This document shows, piece after piece, positions 44,303-53,901 of a DNA stretch of 64,000 bases. The translations under genes and the position numbers were made by a program. The DNA lies in assembly GCF_003576455.2 (NCBI RefSeq), contig NZ_CP032869.1, positions 1,302,001 to 1,366,000 on the forward strand. The letters run 5' to 3'. This DNA comes from Mucilaginibacter celer (lineage in GTDB: Bacteria; Bacteroidota; Bacteroidia; Sphingobacteriales; Sphingobacteriaceae). A model generated the notes under the pieces. It ran no database searches and was not told where the DNA came from. It saw only the letters and a program-made list of their open reading frames with translations. Numbering within the stretch: the stretch's first letter is position 1; every line of letters begins with the position of its first letter.

Positions 44303-44869
44303 ATGACCTCGATCCCCGACACATCCGACTATAAAACCGTAGGTTTTTCGCAAACCACCATTACCGAACTCATGATTCCGTCGTACTCCAATTTTGGCGG
44401 CAAAATACACGGTGGTATCCTGCTTTCATTAATGGATAAAGTGGCCTACGTTTGCGCCGCCAAGCATGCCAATAATTATTGCGTAACCGCATCTATCGAT
44501 ACAGTTGATTTTCTGCATCCGGTTGAAGTGGGCGAGTTGGTATCGCTGCTTGCTTCGGTAAATTATGTGGGCAATACCTCGTTGGTGGTGGGCATCAGGG
44601 TGATATCAGAAAACATTAAAAACAACTCGGTAAAACATACCAATACCAGCTACTTTACCATGGTAGCTAAGGACGAAAATAACAGGCCAGCCAAAGTACC
44701 CGGACTGATACTGGAAAACCGCGACCAGGTGCGCCGTTTTATTGAAGCCCGACGCCGTAAAGAAATTAAGCAAAGTTATATGCAGGAGGTAAAACAAATC
44801 CAGATGCCTGATAATTACGAACATTGTATTGAACTGCTGCACGGCGAACGTTGCCTTGTTGCAGGATAA
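44303..44869 (+). CDS. Hotdog-fold acyl-CoA thioesterase
   Basis: A 188-residue cytosolic thioesterase of the ACOT/YciA type. The hotdog signature is NFGGKIHGGILLSLMDKVAYVCAAKHA (about 31-57), with the catalytic Asp in MDKVA and the active-site helix; then DTVDFLHPVEVGELVSLLASVNYVG, typical for acyl-CoA hydrolases. The last 35 residues are a charged helix. Hydrolyses acyl-CoA to free acid and CoA; chain length unknown. Monocistronic between two divergent or separate units. Confidence 0.85.
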   Translation: MTSIPDTSDYKTVGFSQTTITELMIPSYSNFGGKIHGGILLSLMDKVAYVCAAKHANNYCVTASIDTVDFLHPVEVGELVSLLASVNYVGNTSLVVGIRVISENIKNNSVKHTNTSYFTMVAKDENNRPAKVPGLILENRDQVRRFIEARRRKEIKQSYMQEVKQIQMPDNYEHCIELLHGERCLVAG

Positions 44870-44931
44870 GTATTGTGTATTTTAACATTTTTGTTACATT
44901 GCGGTACTTAACTGAGGTAAACTGTTGACGA

Positions 44932-46908
44932 ATGAGATGGCATGCAGGATTGATATGGCTGTTTTTGGCGTATAGTGTAATAACTTATGCGCAATCGGGA
45001 GAGAGTCTTCTGTCTGTTAATAAGCCGGATACCATCAAAACTGTTGATAGCCTTAATAAGCTGGCAGAGAATATTTATGTAGGTGCCCCATACCAGGCAC
45101 GTGCTATGGCCGAGCGGGCGCTGTTGCTTTCTGAAAAAGTAAAATACAGGCAGGGTACCGGTTGTTCGTTTCTTAACCTGGGGCATGTATACTGGTCGCA
45201 ATCTTATTATCCTATCAGTTTATTCTATTTTAATTCGGCCTTAACCTACCTGTCAAAAAAAGAACCTTTAACGCTGGCGCATTGTTACAGTTCAATTGGT
45301 CGCGCTTATACCGATCTGCAAAATTACAGCCAGGCCATAAAAAATTTATCGTTGGCTGCCCGATATGCCGGTAGTGATAAGAAAATGCTGGCCGAAGTTT
45401 ACAACGAACGATCGTTTGTATACCTTAAACTTCAGCAATATGATGAGGGGATAGCCAACGCCAGGCGGGCCATGCAGCTTAGCCGGGTAATAAATGATGA
45501 ACCTTCAATATGCATATTATATAGTCGGCTTGCCAATGCCTACCGGTTAAAGGAGCAGTATAACCAATCGATAGCCTGCTCAGATACCGCGTTGCGCATG
45601 AGTTATGTGGTTAATAACAAACGCTTAAGGGCAATATCATTTATTGAGCGAGCCAAGGTTTTTAACGCCCTGAAGCAGTATGATAAAGCTATTGACCTTG
45701 CCAAACGAGGCGCAGCGCTATCGGATAGCATAGGCGTAATGGATGGTATTTCATCGGCCTACCAGGCTATGACATACAGTTTTGAGCAAAAAAATGACCT
45801 CAAACAATCGCTTGTTTACCAACGGAGGTATAATCAGGTGCTGGATAGCCTAAACGCTACCAATAAGCGCAATAATACCAGTCTGATACAAAGCTACTTT
45901 GAACTTAATAGCCGGTTAAATGCCATTGCGGCTGTTGAGCAAAGGGCTAAAACTTATCGCGAGAAACTCGGTTTTCAGAAAACAATTATCGCTACTTTGT
46001 TGATATCGTTGTTAGTGGTGGTGATAGCCTTGTCGGTTACATATTACCAATATAAGCTGAAAAGAGTATTGATTAACCGCATGCGGAAGCAGCACAAAGC
46101 GCTGCTGATACAAAAGGATTTGATTGAAGAGCAATCGGCAAACCTGGCGGGTATTAATAATTTAAAGGATAAGCTGCTGGCGGTTATAGGGCATGATTTG
46201 CGTACGCCGCTGGCTAATTTACATTCCATACTTTATTTGTATAATACGGCCGATGCGTTAACCTCGGCCGAAATTCAGGATTTGATGAAGAAGCTGGAGC
46301 CCGTGGTGCAGGGTGCCGAGCTCACACTTTCAAACTTATTGGAATGGGCCGGCAACCAGATTAAAGGTATTAATGTGGAACCATCGGCGGTAAGCATCAA
46401 TTTGGCCGGGGATGAAATGATACGCACATTTAATTACATGCTGCAGCAAAAAAGCATCAGTATAGTAAATGCCATTCCGCCGCAATATTGTGTACGGGCA
46501 GATGAAAAGCACGTTAAAGTGGTGCTGAGTAACCTGGTTAGCAATGCTATTAAGTTTACAGGAGAGGGAGGGACCATTACCCTATCGGGAGCTGCTGCAG
46601 AACACGAACTGGTAATTAGCGTGAGCGATACCGGCAGAGGTATCCCGGGAGAAAAAATAAACCAGTTGTTTAAACTGGATACCGGCAGGTACATGGCAAC
46701 CGGCACATCGGGCGAAAAAGGCACCGGTATAGGCTTGTTTTTGTGCAAAGAGCTGGTTGAATTTAACGGTGGCCGGTTGTGGGTAAACTCGGAGATTGGC
46801 AGGGGGAGTACCTTTAGCTTTAGTTTGCCATTATTTGAGGGCGAATGTTGTAATGATGACGAGGGTAGCAGCAATAGCAGTGATGCCGCGGTGGCCGCGC
46901 AATTGTGA
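44932..46908 (+). CDS. TPR sensor histidine kinase
   Basis: A 658-residue membrane sensor kinase. Signal peptide (MRWHAGLIWLFLAYSVITYAQ), periplasmic TPR array (about 40-310), transmembrane helix at about 352-374 (TIIATLLISLLVVVIALSV), coiled coil, HisKA with His421 in VIGHDLRTPLANLHSI, then a full HATPase: N box NLVSNAIKFTG, G1 SDTGRGIPGEK, G2 GEKGTGIGLFLCKEL. No response regulator is adjacent. It has the same layout as the TPR protein at 25339 but with the ATPase domain that one lacks, so the two are probably related by descent. The signal sensed is unknown. Confidence 0.9.
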   Translation: MRWHAGLIWLFLAYSVITYAQSGESLLSVNKPDTIKTVDSLNKLAENIYVGAPYQARAMAERALLLSEKVKYRQGTGCSFLNLGHVYWSQSYYPISLFYFNSALTYLSKKEPLTLAHCYSSIGRAYTDLQNYSQAIKNLSLAARYAGSDKKMLAEVYNERSFVYLKLQQYDEGIANARRAMQLSRVINDEPSICILYSRLANAYRLKEQYNQSIACSDTALRMSYVVNNKRLRAISFIERAKVFNALKQYDKAIDLAKRGAALSDSIGVMDGISSAYQAMTYSFEQKNDLKQSLVYQRRYNQVLDSLNATNKRNNTSLIQSYFELNSRLNAIAAVEQRAKTYREKLGFQKTIIATLLISLLVVVIALSVTYYQYKLKRVLINRMRKQHKALLIQKDLIEEQSANLAGINNLKDKLLAVIGHDLRTPLANLHSILYLYNTADALTSAEIQDLMKKLEPVVQGAELTLSNLLEWAGNQIKGINVEPSAVSINLAGDEMIRTFNYMLQQKSISIVNAIPPQYCVRADEKHVKVVLSNLVSNAIKFTGEGGTITLSGAAAEHELVISVSDTGRGIPGEKINQLFKLDTGRYMATGTSGEKGTGIGLFLCKELVEFNGGRLWVNSEIGRGSTFSFSLPLFEGECCNDDEGSSNSSDAAVAAQL

Positions 46909-47396
46909 TTTTTCTTTTTTCTTCTTAGCTCGAATTTACTATGCTGAACTTTGCAACTCCAGATATACTTGAAACGATATATTTTAATACTACCCCCGGA
47001 GTTGCAAACTCCGGACATAAAGCAAGTCGGAGAATCGGACAGCAACGTTAATGATCCAAAATCTGAGAACAGTAGCAAATAATATAAGGGTTTTCCTATC
47101 CCAAATTCAGGTTCGCAATACTTTTTTAGTCGGATTTTCAGTGTCATCAAAAATTATTCCTATCGAAAAAAACACCCTGTTAGCTTATTTAAATTCGTTC
47201 TAATTTATATTTAAGATGAATCGCCATCTATAATTAATTATAAAGAAATTTAATTATTTTGAAAAAGTTTTAATCTTTTGTTGGGTAATTTAAATCTATT
47301 TGTTCCGTTAATACGTATAAACAAATAGAACTTTTTACTATATTGTGACAAAATCAACGGAAATTTCCCACTCTTAAAACTAATCTCCCCATTTTA
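46909..47396. other. Intergenic region before the desaturase
   Basis: About 490 bases, no gene. 46950-46960 (TTTGCAACTCC) and 46998-47008 (GGAGTTGCAAA) form an inverted repeat followed by CTCCGGAC. 47296-47304 (CTATTTGTT) and 47320-47328 (AACAAATAG) form a second, 9-bp inverted repeat 70 bases before the desaturase ATG, a possible operator. The rest is AT-rich. Confidence 0.5.
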
Positions 47397-48467
47397 ATGG
47401 CTTTTTTAAACACTGTGCTTGAACCACCTGCATACGGTTGGACAGATGAACTTGGCAACTTGTCGAAACCCACTAACAAACAAATTGTAATCGAATTTTT
47501 TAAACGACTTAACGTCTTCAGGGATAAGAAGAACTGGCTTTCATTTTTGAGTTGGATGCTGGTGCTGGCATTAGTGCCTTTTTTGGGGCTTTTTATTTTT
47601 AAGTATTTCAGTATCACAGGGCTTATAGTAGCTTTTGTTTACAGCATGATTATTATGGGCACCCACGGCACCATCTGGCACCACCGGTATTGCACACATG
47701 GCGCGTACACATTTAAAAATAATTTCTGGCGGTTTTTTACGCAGAATCTTACGCTGAAGATCATTCCCGAGGAGATTTACGCGGTATCGCACCACGTACA
47801 CCATGCCTTGTCTGATCAGCCAGGCGATCCGTACAATGCACAGGGTGGTTTTATGTATTGCTTCCTGGCCGATGTTAACCACCAGCCTATAGCCCGCAAC
47901 ATGAACGAAACTTGTTACGCCAAATGCGTTAACCTGATGAAGCATACGGGGGTGAAAGTGAATACTTACAACGAATATCAAAAATGGGGAACGCTGGCCA
48001 ATCCTACACGTACCATTATCGGTATCGTACTAAACTGGGGTTTCTGGTTTGTTGCTTTTTACCTGTTGGGTGGTATGCCGCTGGCTTGTGCTGTATTCGG
48101 TTCGGCTGGTATCTGGGCTGTTGGGGTGCGTACATTTAATTATGAGGGGCATGGTAAGGGTAAGGATATGCGCCGCGAGGGTATTGATCATAACCGCGAG
48201 GATATGTCGATAAACCAGCTTTGGCCGGGCTATGTGGCCGGCGAGTGGCATAACAACCACCACCTGTATCCTAAAAGTGCCCGTTCGGGCTTTAAGCCAT
48301 ACCAGTTTGATTTGGCCTGGTGCTATATTAAGATGATGAGTGTGCTTGGCGCGGTTAGCTCATACCGCGATTCGAAGGCCGAGTTTTTAAAGGTATACTG
48401 TACTTCGGTTCCGGTTGTTGTGCCGGTGGCTGTGCCTGTTGCCGAGATGCTGGTTGAGGCGGAGTAA
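47397..48467 (+). CDS. Acyl-CoA/acyl-lipid fatty acid desaturase
   Basis: A 356-residue membrane di-iron desaturase. Histidine boxes seen: HHRYCTH at 95-101 (HxxxxH), HHVHH at 132-136 (HxxHH) and EWHNNHH near 290. Hydrophobic pairs at about 50-90 and 200-235 form the membrane part. This matches the stearoyl-CoA (delta-9) desaturase family, which introduces a double bond in acyl chains and adjusts membrane fluidity. The C terminus is a Val/Pro-rich tail (VPVVVPVAVPVAEM). A hairpin terminator follows. An operator-like inverted repeat lies upstream. Confidence 0.88.
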   Translation: MAFLNTVLEPPAYGWTDELGNLSKPTNKQIVIEFFKRLNVFRDKKNWLSFLSWMLVLALVPFLGLFIFKYFSITGLIVAFVYSMIIMGTHGTIWHHRYCTHGAYTFKNNFWRFFTQNLTLKIIPEEIYAVSHHVHHALSDQPGDPYNAQGGFMYCFLADVNHQPIARNMNETCYAKCVNLMKHTGVKVNTYNEYQKWGTLANPTRTIIGIVLNWGFWFVAFYLLGGMPLACAVFGSAGIWAVGVRTFNYEGHGKGKDMRREGIDHNREDMSINQLWPGYVAGEWHNNHHLYPKSARSGFKPYQFDLAWCYIKMMSVLGAVSSYRDSKAEFLKVYCTSVPVVVPVAVPVAEMLVEAE

Positions 48468-48487
48468 AGACTGATCTTAAATATAAT

Positions 48488-48524
48488 GAAAGCCATAGCT
48501 GGATAATAGCTGTGGCTTTTTTTG
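48488..48524 (+). terminator. Terminator of the desaturase gene
   Basis: AAAGCCATAGCT pairs with AGCTGTGGCTTT (one GU pair) across a 7-base loop, followed by seven T. Confidence 0.8.
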
Positions 48525-48677
48525 TTTGATTAACCCCTGTTGTTAGGACTATTTATCTGCCTATGAGATTTAAATAGCCCTCTGTAAAAATCTGGCTATA
48601 TGATAAAAATGTGGAGAAATGTTAAAATAGTACTATCTTAATTGCAAATTGATTATATACCTTTAGTGAACCGATTA

Positions 48678-48689
48678 TAGTGTACACTA
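48678..48689. promoter_or_regulatory. Perfect palindrome TAGTGTACACTA upstream of the sugar-oxidation island
   Basis: A 12-bp perfect palindrome 13 bases before the first ATG of the island. The size and position suit a repressor operator. The core TGTACACTA also occurs at 27280-27288. Confidence 0.45.
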
Positions 48690-48702
48690 AACACCAAAAC
48701 CA

Positions 48703-50232
48703 ATGCGCGCTAAACTATTAAGTATTGTTTTATGCATGGCTTGCCTTGCTTTGTATGTTCGCGAAGTAAAAGCACAGGGCCCGGGAATTTTTGATGGCCA
48801 AACCGATGTAGGCACGGTAAAACATGCGGGCAGCGGTGTATATGATGCCAAAACGCAACAGTATACCCTTACCGGTTCGGGCCAAAACATTTGGGCCACA
48901 CACGATGATTTTCACTTTGTATGGAGAAAAATTAAAGGCGATTTTATCCTGCGCACCAATGCCGCCTTTATTGGTAAAGGTGTTGAGCTGCACCGTAAAG
49001 TGGGTTTAATGGTACGTACCACGCTCGATTCCAATTCAAAACATATTAATGCTGTTGTACATGGTGATGGTTTAACATCGTTGCAATACCGCAAAACTAT
49101 CAGCGGCGTTACCGAAGAAAAGAAAGCATCTATCACAGCTGCCGATGTAATTCAGCTGGAGCGTAAAGGCAATACTTACACCATGTCGGTAGCGCGTAAA
49201 GGTGATCTGTTTGTAAACGAAGAAGTTACCGATCTGGATTTAGGCGATGATGTTTACGTAGGCATCTTCATCTGCTCGCACAATGCTGATGTTACCGAAA
49301 AAGCCGTATTTAACAATGTACGCATAGTTACCCCGGCCCCGGCAACCCTGGTACCTTACAAGCAATATTTAGGCAGCGCAATCGAACTGCTCGACCTGGA
49401 AAGCCAGAACGCCACTGTTATCTATCAATCGCCCAAATCCCTCCAGGCACCTAACTGGATGGTGGATGGTAAATCGCTTATTTATAATAGCGAGGGTTCG
49501 CTATACAAATTCGATCTTAAATCGCATACGCCTACAGTATTAAATACAAATCCTGCTAAAAATAACAATAACGACCATGTGCTATCTTTCGATGGCAAAA
49601 TGCTAACCATCAGCAGTGGCGATGGCGGCCCTTCAATAGGTTACACCGTATCATCAGCAGGCGGCGAAGCAATCAAGGTTACTCAAACCGGAAAAGGAGC
49701 AAGCTATATGCACGGCTGGTCGCCGGATGGTAAGTACCTTGTTTTTTGCGGCGAGCGGAATAAGGAATATGATGTTTATCGCATTCCATCAACAGGCGGC
49801 CCCGAAGAGAGGTTAACCACAACGCCCGGTTTGGATGATGGCCCGGAATATTCGCCTGATGGAAAATATATTTACTTTAATTCGGTACGCAGCGGCCTGA
49901 TGCAGATCTGGCGGATGAAAGCTGATGGCAGCGAGCAAACGCAGCTCACCAATGATGATTATAACAACTGGTTCCCTCATGTATCACCTGATGGTAAATG
50001 GATCGTTTACATCACCTTCCTGAAAAGCGAAGTTGCCCCTGGTGATCATCCATTTTATAAACATGTATATTTAAGGGTAATGCCGGTTGGCGGCGGTCCG
50101 TCAAAAGTGGTGGCATACCTTTATGGAGGGCAGGGTACTATCAATACGCCGTCGTGGGCGCCTGATAGCAAACACCTGGCCTTTGTAAGTAATTCTGATT
50201 TATTGTTCCCTGTTTTCCCTGTAGCGAAATAA
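48703..50232 (+). CDS. Exported TolB-like beta-propeller with N-terminal DUF1349/LamG-like domain
   Basis: A 509-residue periplasmic protein (signal peptide MRAKLLSIVLCMACLALYVREVKA). Residues about 30-210 form a concanavalin-like domain (FDGQTDVGTVKHAGSG, DDFHFVWRKIKGDFIL, VGLMVRTTLDSN), as in DUF1349 proteins. Residues about 225-505 are TolB/WD40-like repeats with the recurring WSPDGKYLVF, YSPDGKYIYFNS, VSPDGKWIVY and WAPDSKHLAF. Such proteins are common in sugar-metabolism clusters of Bacteroidetes, probably binding glycans or partner proteins; no enzymatic residues are evident. First gene of the island; the next starts 18 bases on. Confidence 0.82.
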   Translation: MRAKLLSIVLCMACLALYVREVKAQGPGIFDGQTDVGTVKHAGSGVYDAKTQQYTLTGSGQNIWATHDDFHFVWRKIKGDFILRTNAAFIGKGVELHRKVGLMVRTTLDSNSKHINAVVHGDGLTSLQYRKTISGVTEEKKASITAADVIQLERKGNTYTMSVARKGDLFVNEEVTDLDLGDDVYVGIFICSHNADVTEKAVFNNVRIVTPAPATLVPYKQYLGSAIELLDLESQNATVIYQSPKSLQAPNWMVDGKSLIYNSEGSLYKFDLKSHTPTVLNTNPAKNNNNDHVLSFDGKMLTISSGDGGPSIGYTVSSAGGEAIKVTQTGKGASYMHGWSPDGKYLVFCGERNKEYDVYRIPSTGGPEERLTTTPGLDDGPEYSPDGKYIYFNSVRSGLMQIWRMKADGSEQTQLTNDDYNNWFPHVSPDGKWIVYITFLKSEVAPGDHPFYKHVYLRVMPVGGGPSKVVAYLYGGQGTINTPSWAPDSKHLAFVSNSDLLFPVFPVAK

Positions 50233-50250
50233 CCTTAAACATATATAATC

Positions 50251-51165
50251 ATGTATACATCACGCAGATCATTTTTAAAAACCGGTGCCCTTGCAGTAGC
50301 CGGTGCAGCCTTGCTTCCTGATGGTTTATTTGCCGCTACGGATAATAAGCTAAAGCGGGTAGGGGTGCAGCTTTACAGCGTACGCGATGCCATGAAGGCC
50401 GATCCGATGGCTACCCTTAAAAAGATCGCTGATGCAGGCTATGCCCATGTGGAGCATGCCAATTATATCGACAGGAAATTTTATGGCTACACCGCTAAGG
50501 AGTTTAAAAAGATTTTGAACGATCTGGGCCTAAAAATGCCAAGCGGCCATACGGTTATGACACCTCAGCACTGGGATGCATCAAAAAATGATTTTACCGA
50601 TGCCTGGAAATATACGGTTGAAGATGCCGCCACCATGGGCCAGAAATATGTGATAAGCCCCTGGATGGACGAAAAGGTGCGCACTGATACCGATGCCCTG
50701 AAACGTACCATGGAACAGTTTAATAAAAGCGGCGAGTTGTGCAAAAAATCGAGCATGATGTTTGGTTATCATAACCATAACTTCGAGATCAGTACCAAAA
50801 TAGGTGATATCACACTGTACGATTATATTATCCAGAATACCGACCCTGAACTGGTTGCCCAGCAGATAGATATTGGTAATATGTACAGCACAGGTGGTAT
50901 GGCTTTGGATTTTATTAATAAATACCCGGGCCGCTTTCAGTCGATGCATGTTAAAGATGAGATTAAAGTTCCGCCTCATAACGGCGACGATACCGAGAGC
51001 ACCATTTTAGGCAAGGGGATTTTACCTGTTAGGGATATTGTAAAGGCTGCTGCTAAAAAAGGCGGCACGTCATTATTCATAATCGAACAGGAATCTTACC
51101 AGGGGATGGATCCGGTTGATTGTGTAAAAATTGATTTACAAATCATGAAAAAGTGGGGCTATTAA
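50251..51165 (+). CDS. Tat-exported sugar phosphate isomerase/epimerase-type TIM barrel
   Basis: A 304-residue protein of the AP-endonuclease-2-like TIM-barrel family (IolE/hydroxypyruvate isomerase type). The N terminus SRRSFLKTGALAVAGAALLP is a Tat signal. Barrel landmarks: VGVQLYSVRDAM, YAHVEHANY, GYHNHNFE (metal His), QQIDIGNMYSTGG, SMHVKDEI and FIIEQESYQGMDP, giving the Glu/His/Asp metal set. In such clusters these proteins act on sugars in the periplasm, and some on keto-glycosides; the exact reaction is inferred only. Shares an operon with the TolB-like gene upstream. Confidence 0.85.
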   Translation: MYTSRRSFLKTGALAVAGAALLPDGLFAATDNKLKRVGVQLYSVRDAMKADPMATLKKIADAGYAHVEHANYIDRKFYGYTAKEFKKILNDLGLKMPSGHTVMTPQHWDASKNDFTDAWKYTVEDAATMGQKYVISPWMDEKVRTDTDALKRTMEQFNKSGELCKKSSMMFGYHNHNFEISTKIGDITLYDYIIQNTDPELVAQQIDIGNMYSTGGMALDFINKYPGRFQSMHVKDEIKVPPHNGDDTESTILGKGILPVRDIVKAAAKKGGTSLFIIEQESYQGMDPVDCVKIDLQIMKKWGY

Positions 51166-51348
51166 TAGCATAAAGCTATCTTACACCATCGTGAAGATTT
51201 AATTTTCCAGGCCTTGTATTTTAATTTGTAATGATTAAGTTTGGAAATACGTTATAAATCATAAAAAGCCTCCCCCGCTATTTGTCCAATCAGCTTAAAA
51301 TGAAAGGAGAGATAACATGGGCTTCGCTAAAACAATTTAGTTTAACAA

Positions 51349-51948
51349 ATGGATCGGCGTACCGTCATTAAAAACCTGGCTTTGATAATAGGAGGGGCAG
51401 CATTGCTCCCGGCTTGTTCGCAGGATAAAGCAAAATCAAAAGTCGCCCTAAAAAATATCGATATCAGTGCCGATCAGGAGCAGCTTATAGGCGAGGTGTC
51501 TGAAACTATCATTCCGAAAACTACTACGCCGGGAGCTAAAGATCTGCTGCTGCATTTATTTGTGCTGAAAATGGTTGATGATTGCTATAAAAAAGAAGAT
51601 CAGCAGGCATTTGTAGCAGGGGGCAGTCATTTTGCAGATGCTGTGCAGAAACAATACGGTAAAACGTTTGATCAGCTTGATGCCAAAACCCGCGAGTTAT
51701 TTTTGCTGGATATAGAAAAAGAAATTCAAGCTGAAATGTTAGAGGCCGCTAAGAGGGACAGTGCTACTGTTCCTCGGTTTGTCGGAAAGTACTCCGCCGA
51801 GACAAGGAAATTTTACAGTATGGTAAAACGTCAAACCATCAACGGCTATACCAATTCAAAATATTTTATGACCAATATAGTGGTTTACGAACTTGTGCCG
51901 GGCCGGTACAACGCGCGTTTCCCTTATAAATTAAAGCAGGCAGTTTAA
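51349..51948 (+). CDS. Gluconate 2-dehydrogenase subunit 3-family protein, Tat lipoprotein (small subunit of GMC 1)
   Basis: A 199-residue small subunit. The N terminus MDRRTVIKNLALIIGGAALLPAC combines a Tat twin-Arg (DRRTVIK) with a lipobox (LLPAC), so it is exported folded and lipid-anchored. The body (ISADQEQLIGEVSETIIPKTTTPGAKDLLLHLF) is the characteristic start of the subunit 3 family. It acts as chaperone and Tat carrier for the flavoprotein whose gene begins three bases after its stop. The C-terminal PGRYNARFPYKLKQ motif is shared with the second copy at 57174. Confidence 0.9.
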   Translation: MDRRTVIKNLALIIGGAALLPACSQDKAKSKVALKNIDISADQEQLIGEVSETIIPKTTTPGAKDLLLHLFVLKMVDDCYKKEDQQAFVAGGSHFADAVQKQYGKTFDQLDAKTRELFLLDIEKEIQAEMLEAAKRDSATVPRFVGKYSAETRKFYSMVKRQTINGYTNSKYFMTNIVVYELVPGRYNARFPYKLKQAV

Positions 51949-51951
51949 GCA

Positions 51952-53667
51952 ATGGCTAATTTAAATATCGACAGCGTTAAGGATCGCACTTTTGATGCCA
52001 TTGTAATAGGATCGGGCATGAGCGGAGGCTGGGCTGCCAAAGAGTTTACCGATAAAGGCTTAAAAACCCTGATATTGGAGCGTGGCCGCGATGTAAAGCA
52101 CATCAAGGATTACCCCACCACCAATATGTACCCCTGGGAATTTGAGCACCGCGGTCAATTGCCCATGGCTATCCAGGAAGCCAACCCTATAGTAAACCGC
52201 TGCTACGCCTTCGGTGAAAGCGCGGCTCACTTTTTTGTAAAAGATGCTGAGCATCCATACATCCAGGATAAACCCTTTGATTGGATCCGCGGATACCAGG
52301 TGGGTGGTAAATCCCTGCTCTGGGCACGCCAAACCCAACGCTGGAGCGATTTCGACTTTGAAGGCCCGGCCCGCGATGGTTTCGCGGTTGATTGGCCTAT
52401 CCGTTATAAAGATATCGCTCCGTGGTATAGCTATGTAGAGAAATTTGCGGGCATCTCCGGAAACCGTGATGGTATTGCCGAATTGCCTGATGGAGAATTT
52501 TTACCTGCATTCCCCTTAAATACGGTAGAAGAATATTTCAGCAAACACGTAAAAAGTAATTATAAAAACCGGTACGTAATCAGCGCCCGTTGCGCGCATT
52601 TATCAACCCCAAATCAGATCCACCTGGATCAGGGCAGGGTACAATGCCAACGCCGTACTATTTGTGAGCGTGGTTGCCCATTCGGTGGCTATTTTAGCGC
52701 AAATGCGAGTACCATCCCCTGGGCATTAAAATCTGGCCATGCTACGTTGAGGCCATTCTCGGTTGTTGAATCTATTATTTATGATGATAAATTAGGCAAA
52801 GCGACCGGCGTTCGGGTTATCGACACAAATACTAAAGAAGCTATTGAATACCATGCTAAGGTGATCTTCGTAAACGCGGCAGCATTAAATACCAACCTTA
52901 TTTTGCTCAATTCCAAATCGCACCGTTTCCCTAATGGTTTGGGTAACGATAGCGGGGTACTGGGTAAATATGTGGCCTTCCACAACTATTCGGCACACAT
53001 TGGTGCCCAATATGATGGAGCCAAAGAATGGACAACCGATGGCCGTAACCCGGCCGGCGGCGGTTATATTCCACGCTTCAGGAACGTATATAAACAGGAA
53101 ACAGATTTCCTGCGTGGTTACGCGTCGGGCTTCAGTGCCTACCGTTATCCTGAACGCAGTTGGGACGGCGTGGGCAGCAGCCTGAAAAATAACCTCGCCA
53201 ATAAGGAGCTTGGCCCATGGCATGTAGGTTCGCACATGATGGGCGAAACCATCCCCAAGGAAACAAACTTTGTAAGCCTTGATGATAAGCAAAAAGATGC
53301 CTGGGGCGTGCCGTTGCTAAAAATGAACGTCGATTATGATGATAACGATGAAAAGATGAAGAAGGATTACATCGAGCAGCTTACCGAAATGTTTACCAGT
53401 GCCGGCTTCACCAATATCCAGGCCAGCACAGATCAACGTGCTCCGGGGCTTGATATTCACGAAATGGGCGGCGCACGTATGGGCAACGATCCTAAAACAT
53501 CAATATTAAATAAATGGAACCAGGTGCATAGCGTTAAAAATGTATTTGTTACCGATGGTGCCAGCATGACATCAACCTCATGCCAAAACCCATCGCTAAC
53601 CTATATGGCCTTCACCGCAAGAGCAGCTGATTATGCAATGAGCGAGATGAAAAAGGGAAACTTGTAG
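51952..53667 (+). CDS. GMC oxidoreductase 1, FAD sugar dehydrogenase with Fe-S-type Cys motif
   Basis: A 571-residue flavoprotein. FAD-binding GSGMSGG at 20-26 and LERGRD; substrate/flavin domain ends in HEMGGARMG and TSTSCQNPSLTYMA, which carries the usual catalytic His/Asn pair. Cys232, 238 and 242 (CQRRTICERGC) are spaced C-x5-C-x3-C, as in the FAD glucose dehydrogenases that ligate a 3Fe-4S cluster. There is no signal peptide; export with the Tat small subunit encoded just upstream is the known mode for this family. Likely oxidises a sugar or glycoside, for example at C3, and passes electrons on to a cytochrome. Substrate unproven. Confidence 0.9.
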   Translation: MANLNIDSVKDRTFDAIVIGSGMSGGWAAKEFTDKGLKTLILERGRDVKHIKDYPTTNMYPWEFEHRGQLPMAIQEANPIVNRCYAFGESAAHFFVKDAEHPYIQDKPFDWIRGYQVGGKSLLWARQTQRWSDFDFEGPARDGFAVDWPIRYKDIAPWYSYVEKFAGISGNRDGIAELPDGEFLPAFPLNTVEEYFSKHVKSNYKNRYVISARCAHLSTPNQIHLDQGRVQCQRRTICERGCPFGGYFSANASTIPWALKSGHATLRPFSVVESIIYDDKLGKATGVRVIDTNTKEAIEYHAKVIFVNAAALNTNLILLNSKSHRFPNGLGNDSGVLGKYVAFHNYSAHIGAQYDGAKEWTTDGRNPAGGGYIPRFRNVYKQETDFLRGYASGFSAYRYPERSWDGVGSSLKNNLANKELGPWHVGSHMMGETIPKETNFVSLDDKQKDAWGVPLLKMNVDYDDNDEKMKKDYIEQLTEMFTSAGFTNIQASTDQRAPGLDIHEMGGARMGNDPKTSILNKWNQVHSVKNVFVTDGASMTSTSCQNPSLTYMAFTARAADYAMSEMKKGNL

Positions 53668-53790
53668 TTGAGGCAGTTTGCAGTTATCAGTTGGCAGTTT
53701 GCAATTCAGTTTGCAGTTTTCAGCAGGCAGTTTGCCGGATAAAATAGCCGATAACCAACTGCAAACTGCCAACTGGTAACTGCAAACTAA
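53668..53790. repeat. Word-iterated palindrome, CAGTTTGC/GCAAACTG family
   Basis: CAGTTTGCAGTT, CAGTTGGCAGTTTGC, TCAGTTTGCAGTTTTC and AGGCAGTTTGC are followed by AACCAACTGCAAACTGCC, AACTGGTAACTGCAAACT. It begins at the stop codon of GMC 1 and sits between the two GMC genes. 53791-53901 is AT-rich with no gene. Confidence 0.75.
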
Positions 53791-53901
53791 AGAAACATTG
53801 TGTGTAAAAAACACAATGAAATATTTGTAAAATGAATTTTATTCATACATTTAACGAGACAACCAAGTACTAAACAAAAATAATTTAACCGTAATATTCG
53901 T

